NCBI GenBank assembly: GCA_938008425.1
Contig: CALLKH010000550.1
Location: 1-6,679, forward strand
Reading direction: 5' to 3'
DNA from: an uncultured Planctomycetaceae bacterium
GTDB lineage: Bacteria; Planctomycetota; Phycisphaerae; UBA1845; UTPLA1
Length of the DNA: 6,679 nucleotides
In this document: positions 1 to 5,430 of the stretch, one piece after another
Layout: each line of letters begins with the position of its first letter
Position numbering within the stretch: position 1 is the first letter of the stretch
The notes under the pieces: model-generated
What the model saw: only the letters and a program-made list of their open reading frames with translations
Database searches by the model: none
What the model was told of the DNA's origin: nothing
Translations under genes and position numbers: made by a program

Positions 1-322
1 AACACACATTCGAACGGCGGACGTTTTAGGGTGCCGTAATCGAGGCACTATCCGGGCTCGTAAGGTCTTCCGCTTGATACATTTATGCCTCTCGATGGTG
101 ATTTCCCTCGAAATCTGCGGAATCAGTCAGGCGTCTAAATTGAATACCGGGGCTGCCATGTCCGAAATACGCGAGGGTCCTGAGCGACCATGCGGGGCTC
201 GGCGGGAATATCGACATTTGGCGAAATAATTCTCGCGATTCACCCCCGATTATCGCCATGGAGCACCTGGAGCCCGATGATCCGGCCGGCGCGTGGCCCG
301 GTGGAAACGTCTTGAACGCGAC
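1..322. other. Intergenic region downstream of the P450 gene, no convincing gene
   Basis: This stretch lies beyond the 3' end of the minus-strand P450 gene and runs to the window edge. Only very short open frames occur, without ribosome binding sites or recognisable protein content. By eye it is more AT-rich than the adjacent gene. The one structural element I can point to is the imperfect inverted repeat at 219-258. I see no clear promoter on either strand. Confidence 0.6.
219..258. repeat. Imperfect inverted repeat, possible 3' hairpin of the P450 transcript
   Basis: The left arm TGGCGAAATAAT (219-230) pairs with the right arm ATTATCGCCA (249-258) if a two-base AA bulge is allowed. It begins about 65 nt past the P450 stop codon on the minus strand. 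No run of T follows on that strand, so it is not a standard intrinsic terminator. It could be an mRNA 3'-end stabiliser or chance. Confidence 0.3.
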
Positions 323-1858
323 TTACTGGCTCGATTGAAGCGCCTGGGCGGAATCAGGCGTCGATTCAGGCCGCGGTCGAAGGCGCAGGTCGACCAGGAC
401 GCCGTCAATCGGCTTGGTGGAGACGCCCGCCTTCGCGGGGTTTTCGGAATGGACGGCCGTCAGGTGAAAGAGCTTCACGCAGGCGCCGACGACGAGCGCC
501 ACCTCCAACTGCCCCAGGCTCTTGCCGGGGCAGAAACGCGGACCGTGGCCGAATCCGAAGTGAAGCAGGTCGTTGGTTCCATGGCCTCTTTCCGCGAGAA
601 CCTGCCATCGCTCGGGCACGTATTCCGTCGCGCCGTGTCCCGAGACTTCAACGCCCCAGTGATCCTCATGACGGTTGGCGTGCCAGATGTCGAGCAGCAC
701 GTGCGTACCCCTGGGCATGTGAAGCGTTTCGCCTGATCCCGTTTCGACGCAGGTATCAACCGTCGCTCGACGCGGATGGAAATAAAGTGAGGGCGTCAGA
801 CGAAGCGTTTCATTCAGCGCGTGGCCCAGATACTGCGCGCTCTCCAGCACGTCGGGGGTGTAGCCTTCGATGTCCTTCACCTCGTCATGGACTTTCTGCT
901 GGGCCGCGGGATTTCTCGCGAGATGTGAGATGGCCCAGCAGGCGTAGGACGTGGTGGCTTCGAGCGCGCCGGCGAGGAAGACCCGGATGTTGCTTCGAAG
1001 GGCGTCATCCGGCGCATCGGAGTTGAACTGCTTCCAGAGCCCCTTTCCGTCCTTCCTGCACGCCAGTACGACGTCGGTGAGTTTTTCAAAGTCGGCGCGA
1101 GCCTGTTTGGCGTCGGCGATGCCGCGCGTCAGGTTCGGCAGCCGCTGGAGTGGTATTCCGAATTTGTTGATCACGGTGTCGGTCACGATGAAATCGATCA
1201 CGCGATCCAGGGCGGGAACGTATCGACTGCGTATCTCCTCGGCCGTGACGGCCGCGCCGAAGAAGTTGTTCACCAGCAGTTCAAGCATGATCGCCTTGAC
1301 TTCCGGTTCCAATTGGATTCGCAGCGGCTCACCGGATTCCGAGATTCGCTTCCTCACCAGGTCGAGGCGCTCACCGACCGTGTGGCGAAATGTCTGCTCG
1401 AACTCGTGAAACTGCTCGGGCTGAAAGAGGGAGGAACGCGCGAAGGGGGGCGTGGAGAGTCTCTTCTGGCGTTTCCACACCGGCCCGTTGGCGTAGAGCA
1501 GCGTGTCGGCGCCGGTCGCACGGGCGATGCCGACAGAGGGCAGCGTATCGCGATCGAATTGTCCTTCGCGATCACCGGTGTTGGTTGAGATGGCGCGAAT
1601 GAGCTGCGGGTCGCGCGTCACCAGCACCGGCGCGAGGCCGGGAACTTCGAGGTAACGGTTGTGCCGACCGGTGCCGGTTTCCCGGTCCGCGTTCCAGAAA
1701 AACGTCTCGAGAATTCGGATCGGCTCGCGGAAATTCCATGGATGGGGGAAAGGCAGTGTGGGACGGCCGCTCCCGATCGAGAGCAGGCGGACGCGCGAGG
1801 GTTGAATTCTGCCCGTGAAAGGACTTCCCCCGAACAGTGCACGGCGAAGCGAAGACAT
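323..1858 (-). CDS. Cytochrome P450 monooxygenase
   Basis: This is a complete 511-residue haem-thiolate monooxygenase, expected to insert one oxygen atom from O2 into an organic substrate using electrons from a ferredoxin/reductase pair. All P450 landmarks are present in order: a C-helix W-x-x-x-R at W128-R132, an I-helix AGALEATTS around 296-304 carrying the acid/Thr pair for O2 activation, the K-helix ExxR at E350-R353, the PERW motif at 415-418, and the haem loop FGFGHGPRFCPG at 434-445 with C443 as the axial thiolate. The N-terminus is not hydrophobic, so a soluble, non-membrane-anchored enzyme is likely. At 511 residues it is longer than many bacterial P450s (about 400-450), owing to about 60 extra N-terminal residues. 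The ATG at 1856-1858 is supported by GGAG nine bases upstream. No ferredoxin, reductase or pathway gene is adjacent, so the substrate cannot be guessed. Confidence 0.97.
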   Translation of the reverse strand: MSSLRRALFGGSPFTGRIQPSRVRLLSIGSGRPTLPFPHPWNFREPIRILETFFWNADRETGTGRHNRYLEVPGLAPVLVTRDPQLIRAISTNTGDREGQFDRDTLPSVGIARATGADTLLYANGPVWKRQKRLSTPPFARSSLFQPEQFHEFEQTFRHTVGERLDLVRKRISESGEPLRIQLEPEVKAIMLELLVNNFFGAAVTAEEIRSRYVPALDRVIDFIVTDTVINKFGIPLQRLPNLTRGIADAKQARADFEKLTDVVLACRKDGKGLWKQFNSDAPDDALRSNIRVFLAGALEATTSYACWAISHLARNPAAQQKVHDEVKDIEGYTPDVLESAQYLGHALNETLRLTPSLYFHPRRATVDTCVETGSGETLHMPRGTHVLLDIWHANRHEDHWGVEVSGHGATEYVPERWQVLAERGHGTNDLLHFGFGHGPRFCPGKSLGQLEVALVVGACVKLFHLTAVHSENPAKAGVSTKPIDGVLVDLRLRPRPESTPDSAQALQSSQ

Positions 1859-1867
1859 TCAAACGCA

Positions 1868-1871
1868 CTCC
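1868..1871 (-). promoter_or_regulatory. Ribosome binding site of the P450 gene
   Basis: GGAG is read on the minus strand, nine bases before the ATG at 1858. It is the best-placed Shine-Dalgarno sequence in the window and supports the long P450 start over any internal start. Confidence 0.6.
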
Positions 1872-1924
1872 GAAATCGGTACGGCTTCCACCCGTATTGA
1901 TCGGTTCGTTACGTCTGATTCGTG

Positions 1925-1942
1925 AAAAAGCGGCCGAAGCCG
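1925..1942 (-). terminator. Putative intrinsic terminator, UUCG tetraloop
   Basis: On the minus strand the sequence reads CGGC-TTCG-GCCG-C-TTTTT: a GC stem capped by a stable UUCG tetraloop, followed after one base by five T residues. A weaker AU/GU extension of the stem is possible past one mismatch. It would end transcripts coming from the nrdR operon side and sits about 66 bp before the P450 start codon. Confidence 0.5.
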
Positions 1943-1970
1943 TTCCTAGTTGGGTGCGGCGCCCGGTCGC

Positions 1971-1988
1971 CTTTCAGGTGTTCGAAAG
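1971..1988. repeat. Small inverted repeat
   Basis: CTTTC (1971-1975) and GAAAG (1984-1988) form a 5-bp stem with an 8-base loop. It is weak alone and listed because it belongs to the run of stem-loops between the nrdR operon and the P450 gene. Confidence 0.3.
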
Positions 1989-2014
1989 CAGGGGCGATCA
2001 GCCAGAAAAAGCAA

Positions 2015-2076
2015 GAGCCTGTTGAAAAGCGGTAGCCCAGCCGTGGCGCGAGTGGGCGTTACTTTCCAACAGGCTC
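2015..2076 (-). repeat. 62-bp near-perfect palindrome, terminator-like or MITE-like
   Basis: The arms 2015-2029 (GAGCCTGTTGAAAAG) and 2062-2076 are inverted copies with one difference out of 15. As minus-strand RNA that position is a U-G wobble, so the stem is continuous on that strand only. An inner GCCCA/TGGGC stem (2035-2039 with 2053-2057) extends the structure. On the minus strand the stem is followed by TTGCTTTTTC, a terminator-like T tract. The arm sequence also looks like the ends of some insertion sequences, which is a recollection I cannot check; no transposase is present. Terminator of the nrdR operon is the simplest reading. Confidence 0.55.
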
Positions 2077-2081
2077 AAGAG

Positions 2082-2132
2082 GACGGTGGAACCTGCGTCC
2101 GTGGCACATCTTCCGTGAAAGGTTCCACCGTC
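2082..2132. repeat. Perfect 13-bp inverted repeat
   Basis: GACGGTGGAACCT (2082-2094) is matched exactly by its reverse complement at 2120-2132, with a 25-base spacer. It lies only five bases from the adjacent 62-bp palindrome, so two strong stem-loops are in tandem. No T tract follows directly on either strand. It could be an RNA 3'-end structure, part of a small RNA or a recombination site remnant. Confidence 0.6.
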
Positions 2133-2153
2133 GGCGCTTGTTCCAACCGCGCC
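2133..2153. repeat. Small GC-rich inverted repeat
   Basis: GGCGC (2133-2137) and GCGCC (2149-2153) can form a 5-bp stem with an 11-base loop, directly abutting the 13-bp inverted repeat. It is listed as one member of the stem-loop chain. Confidence 0.3.
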
Positions 2154-2172
2154 AATGGTTGTTCTGTTCGGC

Positions 2173-2194
2173 GGCGGACGACAGCACGTCCGCC
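2173..2194 (-). repeat. GC-rich stem-loop just after the ATP-cone gene stop codon
   Basis: GGCGGAC (2173-2179) and GTCCGCC (2188-2194) are exact inverted copies with an 8-base loop. On the minus strand the stem begins 8 nt past the TAA stop at 2203-2205, the usual place for a 3' hairpin. It lacks a T tract, so transcript stabilisation or weak attenuation is more likely than full termination. Confidence 0.5.
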
Positions 2195-2202
2195 TGCGCG
2201 AC

Positions 2203-2829
2203 TTACTGCAAGTTCGGTTCCGTTCGGTCGTTTCGCTTTCGCGATTCGGCCGACCGGGTCTTCGGCTTCACCAACAGGGCGCCGGGCATCAGGCCCCATG
2301 CCAGGAGTTCGCTTCGCGCGAGCTCGGCGACCAGTTCCGCCGTCACCACCTTCAGGCCGCAGTTGAAGACCAACTGCTCGATGCGGCCCGCGATGACCCG
2401 CGCCGCCGGCACGTCGAGCTGATGGGTTTCCATCAGATGACGAACCACGCGGCTCTTGTCCCATTGCCGCTGAATGTAGCGGCCGTCGCGCGCCCGCCGG
2501 TGGGCGACCTTCGTCCATCGGCGGAGGCGCTGGCGTGCATGCTCATGCTGGCGAATCGCCATGCCCGCGGCCGAGTAGCCCGTCTGCGTCAGCACGAGTT
2601 CGACGAGCTCGGCCAGATGGGCCGACGGCACCGCCGATTCGGTCTGACTGCGGAGCAGGTAGGTCTGCACCGCTTCAGCCAGGCCCCGCGAAGTGGCCGA
2701 CCCGCGTTCATGCGGATCGCCGCTTGCCTGGAAGCCGTGGCCGATGCAGTTGAGCAACTTGGCCAGTACAAAGGGTTCGACGTTTCCGTCACGCTTGAGC
2801 ACGCAGATTTCGCCATCCATGGCATACAC
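2203..2829 (-). CDS. Tandem ATP-cone-like protein coupled to NrdR
   Basis: This 208-residue protein has an ATP-cone-type nucleotide-binding domain at about residues 8-105: VLKRDGNVEPF at 10-20 is the diagnostic beta-hairpin, and the helical end near GYSAAG...HEHARQR (84-101) fits the domain's C-terminus. Residues about 108-182 repeat the same plan in weaker form: RDGRYIQRQWDK, then helices with A-x-x-I-A-x-x-I-E, and VTAELVAEL before a final G. I read this as a second, degenerate cone; it also resembles the segment after the cone in some anaerobic reductases. The tail (about 186-208) is basic and polar. There is no zinc ribbon and no reductase catalytic domain. The GTG start at 2829 abuts the nrdR TGA; an ATG at 2820 would remove only three residues. 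Translational coupling with NrdR implies a linked role in sensing ATP/dATP, which is inferred. Confidence 0.85.
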   Translation of the reverse strand: MYAMDGEICVLKRDGNVEPFVLAKLLNCIGHGFQASGDPHERGSATSRGLAEAVQTYLLRSQTESAVPSAHLAELVELVLTQTGYSAAGMAIRQHEHARQRLRRWTKVAHRRARDGRYIQRQWDKSRVVRHLMETHQLDVPAARVIAGRIEQLVFNCGLKVVTAELVAELARSELLAWGLMPGALLVKPKTRSAESRKRNDRTEPNLQ

Positions 2830-3333
2830 TCACTGTTCATCCTGAAACAGGGACTGTTGACCGTCGACATCCGTTTTTTCATCCTGAAGCACCTCCTGTG
2901 CTTCCTGAATGAACTCGTCGACTTCCTGGAACTTATAATACAGGCTCGCGAATCGAAGGTAAGCGATCTTATCGAGTTTTCTGAGGCGAACCGAAAGGGC
3001 CAGCCCCAGGCTGACGCTCGGCACTTCGCGATCGTACTTTCGAAAGATCTCCTCTTCGACTTCGTCTACCAGTTCTTCTATCTGTTCGGCGCCGAGCGAG
3101 AGTTTCCAGCACGCCCGTTGTACGCCGGCCGTCAGTTTTTCCCGGAGGTAAGGTTCGCGACTGCCGTCCTTCTTGATGACCAGAAGTTTGTTGGTTGCTT
3201 CGATGCGTTCATAGGTCGTGAATCGTCGGTCGCATGCGAGGCACTGGCGGCGGCGTCGAATGACGGTGCCATTCTCCGCCGCGCGGGAGTCGATCACCTT
3301 ATCCTCTTGTTCTTTGCAATATGGACATCGCAT
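2830..3333 (-). CDS. nrdR: Transcriptional repressor NrdR
   Basis: NrdR represses ribonucleotide reductase operons in response to the ATP/dATP balance by binding paired NrdR boxes. The 167-residue protein shows the family order: an N-terminal zinc ribbon with C3, C6, C31 and C34 (MRCPYC and CLAC) and the basic run RRRRQC at 26-31, then an ATP cone from about residue 49 to 139 with VIKKDGSREPY (52-62) and the closing IAYLRFASLYYKFQEVDEF (123-141). A polar, acidic tail of about 25 residues follows; overall length is slightly above the usual 150-160. The ATG at 3331-3333 gives the canonical MRCPYC start although the ribosome binding site is weak. It is the first gene of an operon with the tandem ATP-cone protein. 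No reductase gene is in the window. Confidence 0.98.
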   Translation of the reverse strand: MRCPYCKEQEDKVIDSRAAENGTVIRRRRQCLACDRRFTTYERIEATNKLLVIKKDGSREPYLREKLTAGVQRACWKLSLGAEQIEELVDEVEEEIFRKYDREVPSVSLGLALSVRLRKLDKIAYLRFASLYYKFQEVDEFIQEAQEVLQDEKTDVDGQQSLFQDEQ

Positions 3334-3374
3334 CTATGCGCCGTCGTTGCCGGTCGGACCCATGCCTCGGGCCC

Positions 3375-3384
3375 CAACATGTTG
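3375..3384. promoter_or_regulatory. NrdR-box-like palindrome, putative operator of the nrdR operon
   Basis: CAACATGTTG is a perfect 10-bp palindrome placed just downstream of the predicted -10 box, where a bound repressor would block transcription. From memory the NrdR box is ACACWATATATWGTGT; read on the minus strand, ACACAACATGTTGGGG agrees at 12 of 16 positions and at 8 of 10 in the core. A degenerate partial match is centred 31 bp away (3406-3415), the spacing typical of NrdR box pairs. Autoregulation is inferred. Confidence 0.45.
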
Positions 3385-3394
3385 TGTAGGCAGG

Positions 3395-3423
3395 AACTTA
3401 CGACGCTACTTGCGGGGTGTCAA
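3395..3423 (-). promoter_or_regulatory. Sigma70-type promoter of the nrdR operon
   Basis: On the minus strand a perfect -35 box TTGACA (3418-3423) is separated by exactly 17 bp from TAAGTT (3395-3400), which keeps the T-A and final T of the -10 consensus. Transcription would start near 3388, giving an nrdR leader of about 55 nt. Confidence 0.65.
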
Positions 3424-3542
3424 GCAAAATTCGCGCCGCCTCTACATAGGATTTCTGCTATGAATTACACTGCCCGGCCCGACTGGTTCGCGCGGTTATT
3501 CTCTCGCGAGCCTGTGATTTGTTTTGAGGATTCGGGTCTGAC

Positions 3543-4493
3543 ATGCAGCTTGATTCAGTGCCCCGTGGGCGACAGGAAAGTGGGACTTTGAACGGTCGAC
3601 TTGTTGAACATCAGTTGGGAGACCTTCGCGTCGTCGGCTACAGCGTGGCGGGCGAGGAGACGGTGATTGCCTGCCCGGAGCTCAACGTCTGTTTCGATGT
3701 CGGCAAGGCGCCGGCGGAGATTCTTCCCGTCGATCATGTGCTGCTTTCCCACGGCCACATGGATCATGCCGCGGGCCTGGCATACTACTTCAGCCAGCGG
3801 AATTTCGTGGGCAACGCTCCGGGCTGTGCGCTGGTGCCCAAGGCGCTGGTCGAGCCGATCAAGGCGCTGATGCAGGCCTGGGGGCGCATCGAGGGACACG
3901 TCTCGCCGTGCCGCGTCGTTGGCATGTCGCCGGGTGAGGAATTCGAGCTTCGACGCGGGCTCATCGCCCGCACGTTTGAGATCAACCACGGCGTGCCGTC
4001 GCTCGGCTTCGCGGTTGTGGATGTGCGGCGCAAGCTGCGGCCGGAGTACGCCGAAAAGTCCGGCCCCGAGCTGGTGGAGTTGAAGAAGCAGGGCATCGAG
4101 ATTCAGTACGACGTCGAGGTGCCGCTGGTCGCGTACTGCGGCGATACGGCCGAGGGCTCGTGGATCGATCATCCGGCGGTTCAGGCGGCGAAGACGCTGA
4201 TCCTGGAGTGCACGTTCTTCGAGGCGGAACACGTGAGCCGGGCGCGGGCGGGATTTCACCTTCATGTGCGTGACGTCGCTCGAATTCTCCAGCGGACGAC
4301 AAATGAACATGTGCTGCTGACGCACGTGACGCGCCGAACGGGAATGCGCGACGCCAAGCGGATGCTGGCGAAGCTGGTATCGGAAGAGACGATGAATCGC
4401 GTTCGGTTCCTGATGGACTACCGACGGCCGCGACGAGAGGGGCCGGGCGGGGGACCGGCGGCTGAAGGGCCGCGCACGATCAACGGCTCGTAG
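3543..4493 (+). CDS. Metallo-beta-lactamase-fold hydrolase, RNase Z-like
   Basis: This 316-residue protein has the zinc-dependent hydrolase motifs in the RNase Z (tRNA 3'-processing) arrangement: FDVG near 51-54, HGHMDH with H70, H72, D74 and H75, H149 in INHGVPS, D201 in CGDTAEG, the ECTFFEAEH stretch at 222-230, H239/H241 in FHLHVRD, and H261 in LLTHVTRRT. These should hold two metal ions. Differences from housekeeping RNase Z are FHLH where a G-H-[ST]-T-type motif is usual, and an arginine/glycine-rich tail after about 293. A tRNA 3' endonuclease or another phosphodiesterase of this fold are both possible. The first 16 or so residues look non-domain, so the true start may be later; GAGG lies 13 bases before the ATG, rather far. 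It is divergent from nrdR. An extended -10-like TGCTATGAA at 3456-3464 is a weak promoter candidate. Confidence 0.9.
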   Translation: MQLDSVPRGRQESGTLNGRLVEHQLGDLRVVGYSVAGEETVIACPELNVCFDVGKAPAEILPVDHVLLSHGHMDHAAGLAYYFSQRNFVGNAPGCALVPKALVEPIKALMQAWGRIEGHVSPCRVVGMSPGEEFELRRGLIARTFEINHGVPSLGFAVVDVRRKLRPEYAEKSGPELVELKKQGIEIQYDVEVPLVAYCGDTAEGSWIDHPAVQAAKTLILECTFFEAEHVSRARAGFHLHVRDVARILQRTTNEHVLLTHVTRRTGMRDAKRMLAKLVSEETMNRVRFLMDYRRPRREGPGGGPAAEGPRTINGS

Positions 4494-4521
4494 ACTTGGA
4501 CTGTCCGTTCAATCGTCGTCA

Positions 4522-4547
4522 CCGGAACCAGGTAGATATCCTGCCGG
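4522..4547. terminator. Possible shared hairpin between convergent genes
   Basis: CCGG-AAC-CAGG, a 7-base loop, then CCTG-CCGG could fold into an 8-bp stem with an AAC bulge. It lies between the 3' ends of the RNase Z-like gene and the convergent DUF1573 gene. There is no T tract, so termination is only suggested by position. Confidence 0.25.
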
Positions 4548-4560
4548 TCGAGTTGTCGGC

Positions 4561-4977
4561 CTATGGTGGGGGGACGACCCGAACCGTGGTCGTCTTGGTA
4601 AATGGGCCGTGGAAGTTTCGGGTTATCATGGTCACGGTGATGTCCGTCGCCTGACCCGGCTCGAGGCGTCTCTCATCGCGCGGACGAGTTCCGCTGATCG
4701 ACTCAGCGATTCGAATCCACACGACCTCGTCGCTCACATTTCTGACGCGGAAAGAATGGCGAATGTCTTCGCCGCCTCGAACGCGGCCGAAGTCATGAAC
4801 CGGCTCGTCGCATTCCAGAATGGGACGCCCGGCCTGCGTCGCGGCCGGCTGTGCGTTCAATGATTGCTTGAGCGAGGGCGGGGGCATGACGTCCGTGGCA
4901 ATCGCGGGAATTCGTCCGCTCATCGTCAGGATCAAGGCGAGCAGTGGCAATGTGGTCAGTGACATCCTTGATAGCAT
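4561..4977 (-). CDS. Exported DUF1573-family protein
   Basis: From the ATG at 4975-4977 the product is 138 residues: a signal peptide (MLSRM then a hydrophobic core to about residue 21, likely cut after AIA at 25-27), a proline/alanine linker, and a single DUF1573-type immunoglobulin-like beta domain from about 50. Diagnostic parts are HDFGRVRGGE (61-70), HSFRVRNVS (74-82), LEPGQ and the closing GPFTKTTTVRV. DUF1573 domains are common in secreted proteins of Bacteroidota and Planctomycetota; their role is not established. The usual cysteine-bearing loop before the L-x-P-G motif lacks cysteine here. The frame stays open upstream to 5316, but that extension is low-quality sequence and would bury the signal peptide. 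A second ATG at 4965 is also possible. Neither has a well-spaced ribosome binding site. Confidence 0.8.
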   Translation of the reverse strand: MLSRMSLTTLPLLALILTMSGRIPAIATDVMPPPSLKQSLNAQPAATQAGRPILECDEPVHDFGRVRGGEDIRHSFRVRNVSDEVVWIRIAESISGTRPRDERRLEPGQATDITVTMITRNFHGPFTKTTTVRVVPPP

Positions 4978-5430
4978 ACCCTGCGGGGCGACGAATCTGC
5001 GTAACGGATACGTATCTTCAAGTCGCTCCCGAGTGAGAATGAAACGGGACCCGAGGGTAGGTGCCTGCCGAGAAGCCGGCGTTCTCGCCAGCCGCGTCCT
5101 TGAGGTCGGGGTGGGCCTCCCCCGTTGAGCCGCCGCCCGACAGGGCGACGGTGGCCGTGTTACCGGCGAGCCGTGCGGTGCAGCGGATCGCCCGATCTCA
5201 ATTCCCGCCGGCCAGCCACGAACCTGAGTGCCTCGCGGTCCATATTCATTGGGACATCGGGCCGGTACATGGTCGCCGGGCAACCCGGTGACATTTCTCC
5301 GCGAGGGGGCGTTCACGAATGCCTATGTCGTGGTCGCGGGGTTGTTCGCGGGACGGTGAGCGGCGGCGGGTGAATCGACCTTTTCGAGCAATGAATTCAC
5401 TGGGCCTTAAGCCTTGTTGAAACCTTCGGG
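4978..5430. other. Intergenic region with GC-rich hairpins, no convincing gene
   Basis: These 453 bases lie between the hypothetical gene at 5431 and the start of the DUF1573 gene, both minus strand. Several frames are open for 40-100 codons on both strands, as expected in GC-rich DNA, but none has a ribosome binding site together with recognisable protein content. From 5067 to 5152 three hairpins follow each other. A perfect palindrome GATACGTATC lies at 5007-5016, about 30 bp before the DUF1573 start, and TGAATTCA at 5393-5400. No clear promoter was found. Confidence 0.5.
5067..5152. repeat. Cluster of three adjacent GC-rich hairpins
   Basis: Hairpin A pairs CGAGAA (5069-5074) with TTCTCG (5082-5087). 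Hairpin B pairs CGGGG (5107-5111) with CCCCG (5120-5124). Hairpin C pairs 5129-5138 with 5143-5152 around a GACA loop, ten positions with one mismatch and one wobble. On the minus strand they lie upstream of the DUF1573 gene and could be a structured leader or non-coding RNA. I could not match them to a known riboswitch or RNA family. Confidence 0.4.

Larger units (their letters stand above)
1859..2202. other. Intergenic region with a chain of six stem-loops
   Basis: These 344 bases separate the end of the nrdR operon from the start of the P450 gene; both are read on the minus strand. I see no gene. In minus-strand order it holds a GC-rich stem (2173-2194), a 5-bp stem GGCGC/GCGCC (2133-2153), a perfect 13-bp stem (2082-2132), a 15-bp stem (2015-2076), a 5-bp stem CTTTC/GAAAG (1971-1988) and a UUCG-capped terminator (1925-1942). 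The density suggests a structured 3' UTR or a small RNA rather than empty spacer. The P450 promoter should lie within about 66 bp, between 1859 and 1925, but I cannot identify convincing -35/-10 boxes there. Confidence 0.6.

Noticed and set aside
83..217. 44-codon minus-strand open frame in the left intergenic region
   Set aside because: No ribosome binding site and no recognisable protein features; short frames of this size are expected by chance.
3503..3510. CTCGCGAG palindrome upstream of the RNase Z-like gene
   Set aside because: Eight-base palindromes are common in GC-rich DNA, and no promoter boxes frame it.
2155..3591. Long plus-strand open frame opposite nrdR and the ATP-cone gene
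   Set aside because: It is the antisense shadow of two genes with clear family motifs on the minus strand; its own translation shows no domain.
3555..4325. Long minus-strand open frame opposite the RNase Z-like gene
   Set aside because: Antisense to a gene with all metal-binding motifs; composition is that of a mirror frame of GC-rich coding DNA.
5160..5294. 44-codon minus-strand open frame in the region before the DUF1573 gene
   Set aside because: The composition looks protein-like, but GGAG is only two bases from the ATG, there is no recognisable domain, and overlapping frames are equally open in this GC-rich stretch.
4978..5316. N-terminal extension of the DUF1573 frame up to an ATG at 5316
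   Set aside because: The extension is arginine/proline-rich shadow sequence and would place a clear signal peptide at residues 114-140; a start at 4977 or 4965 is far more likely.
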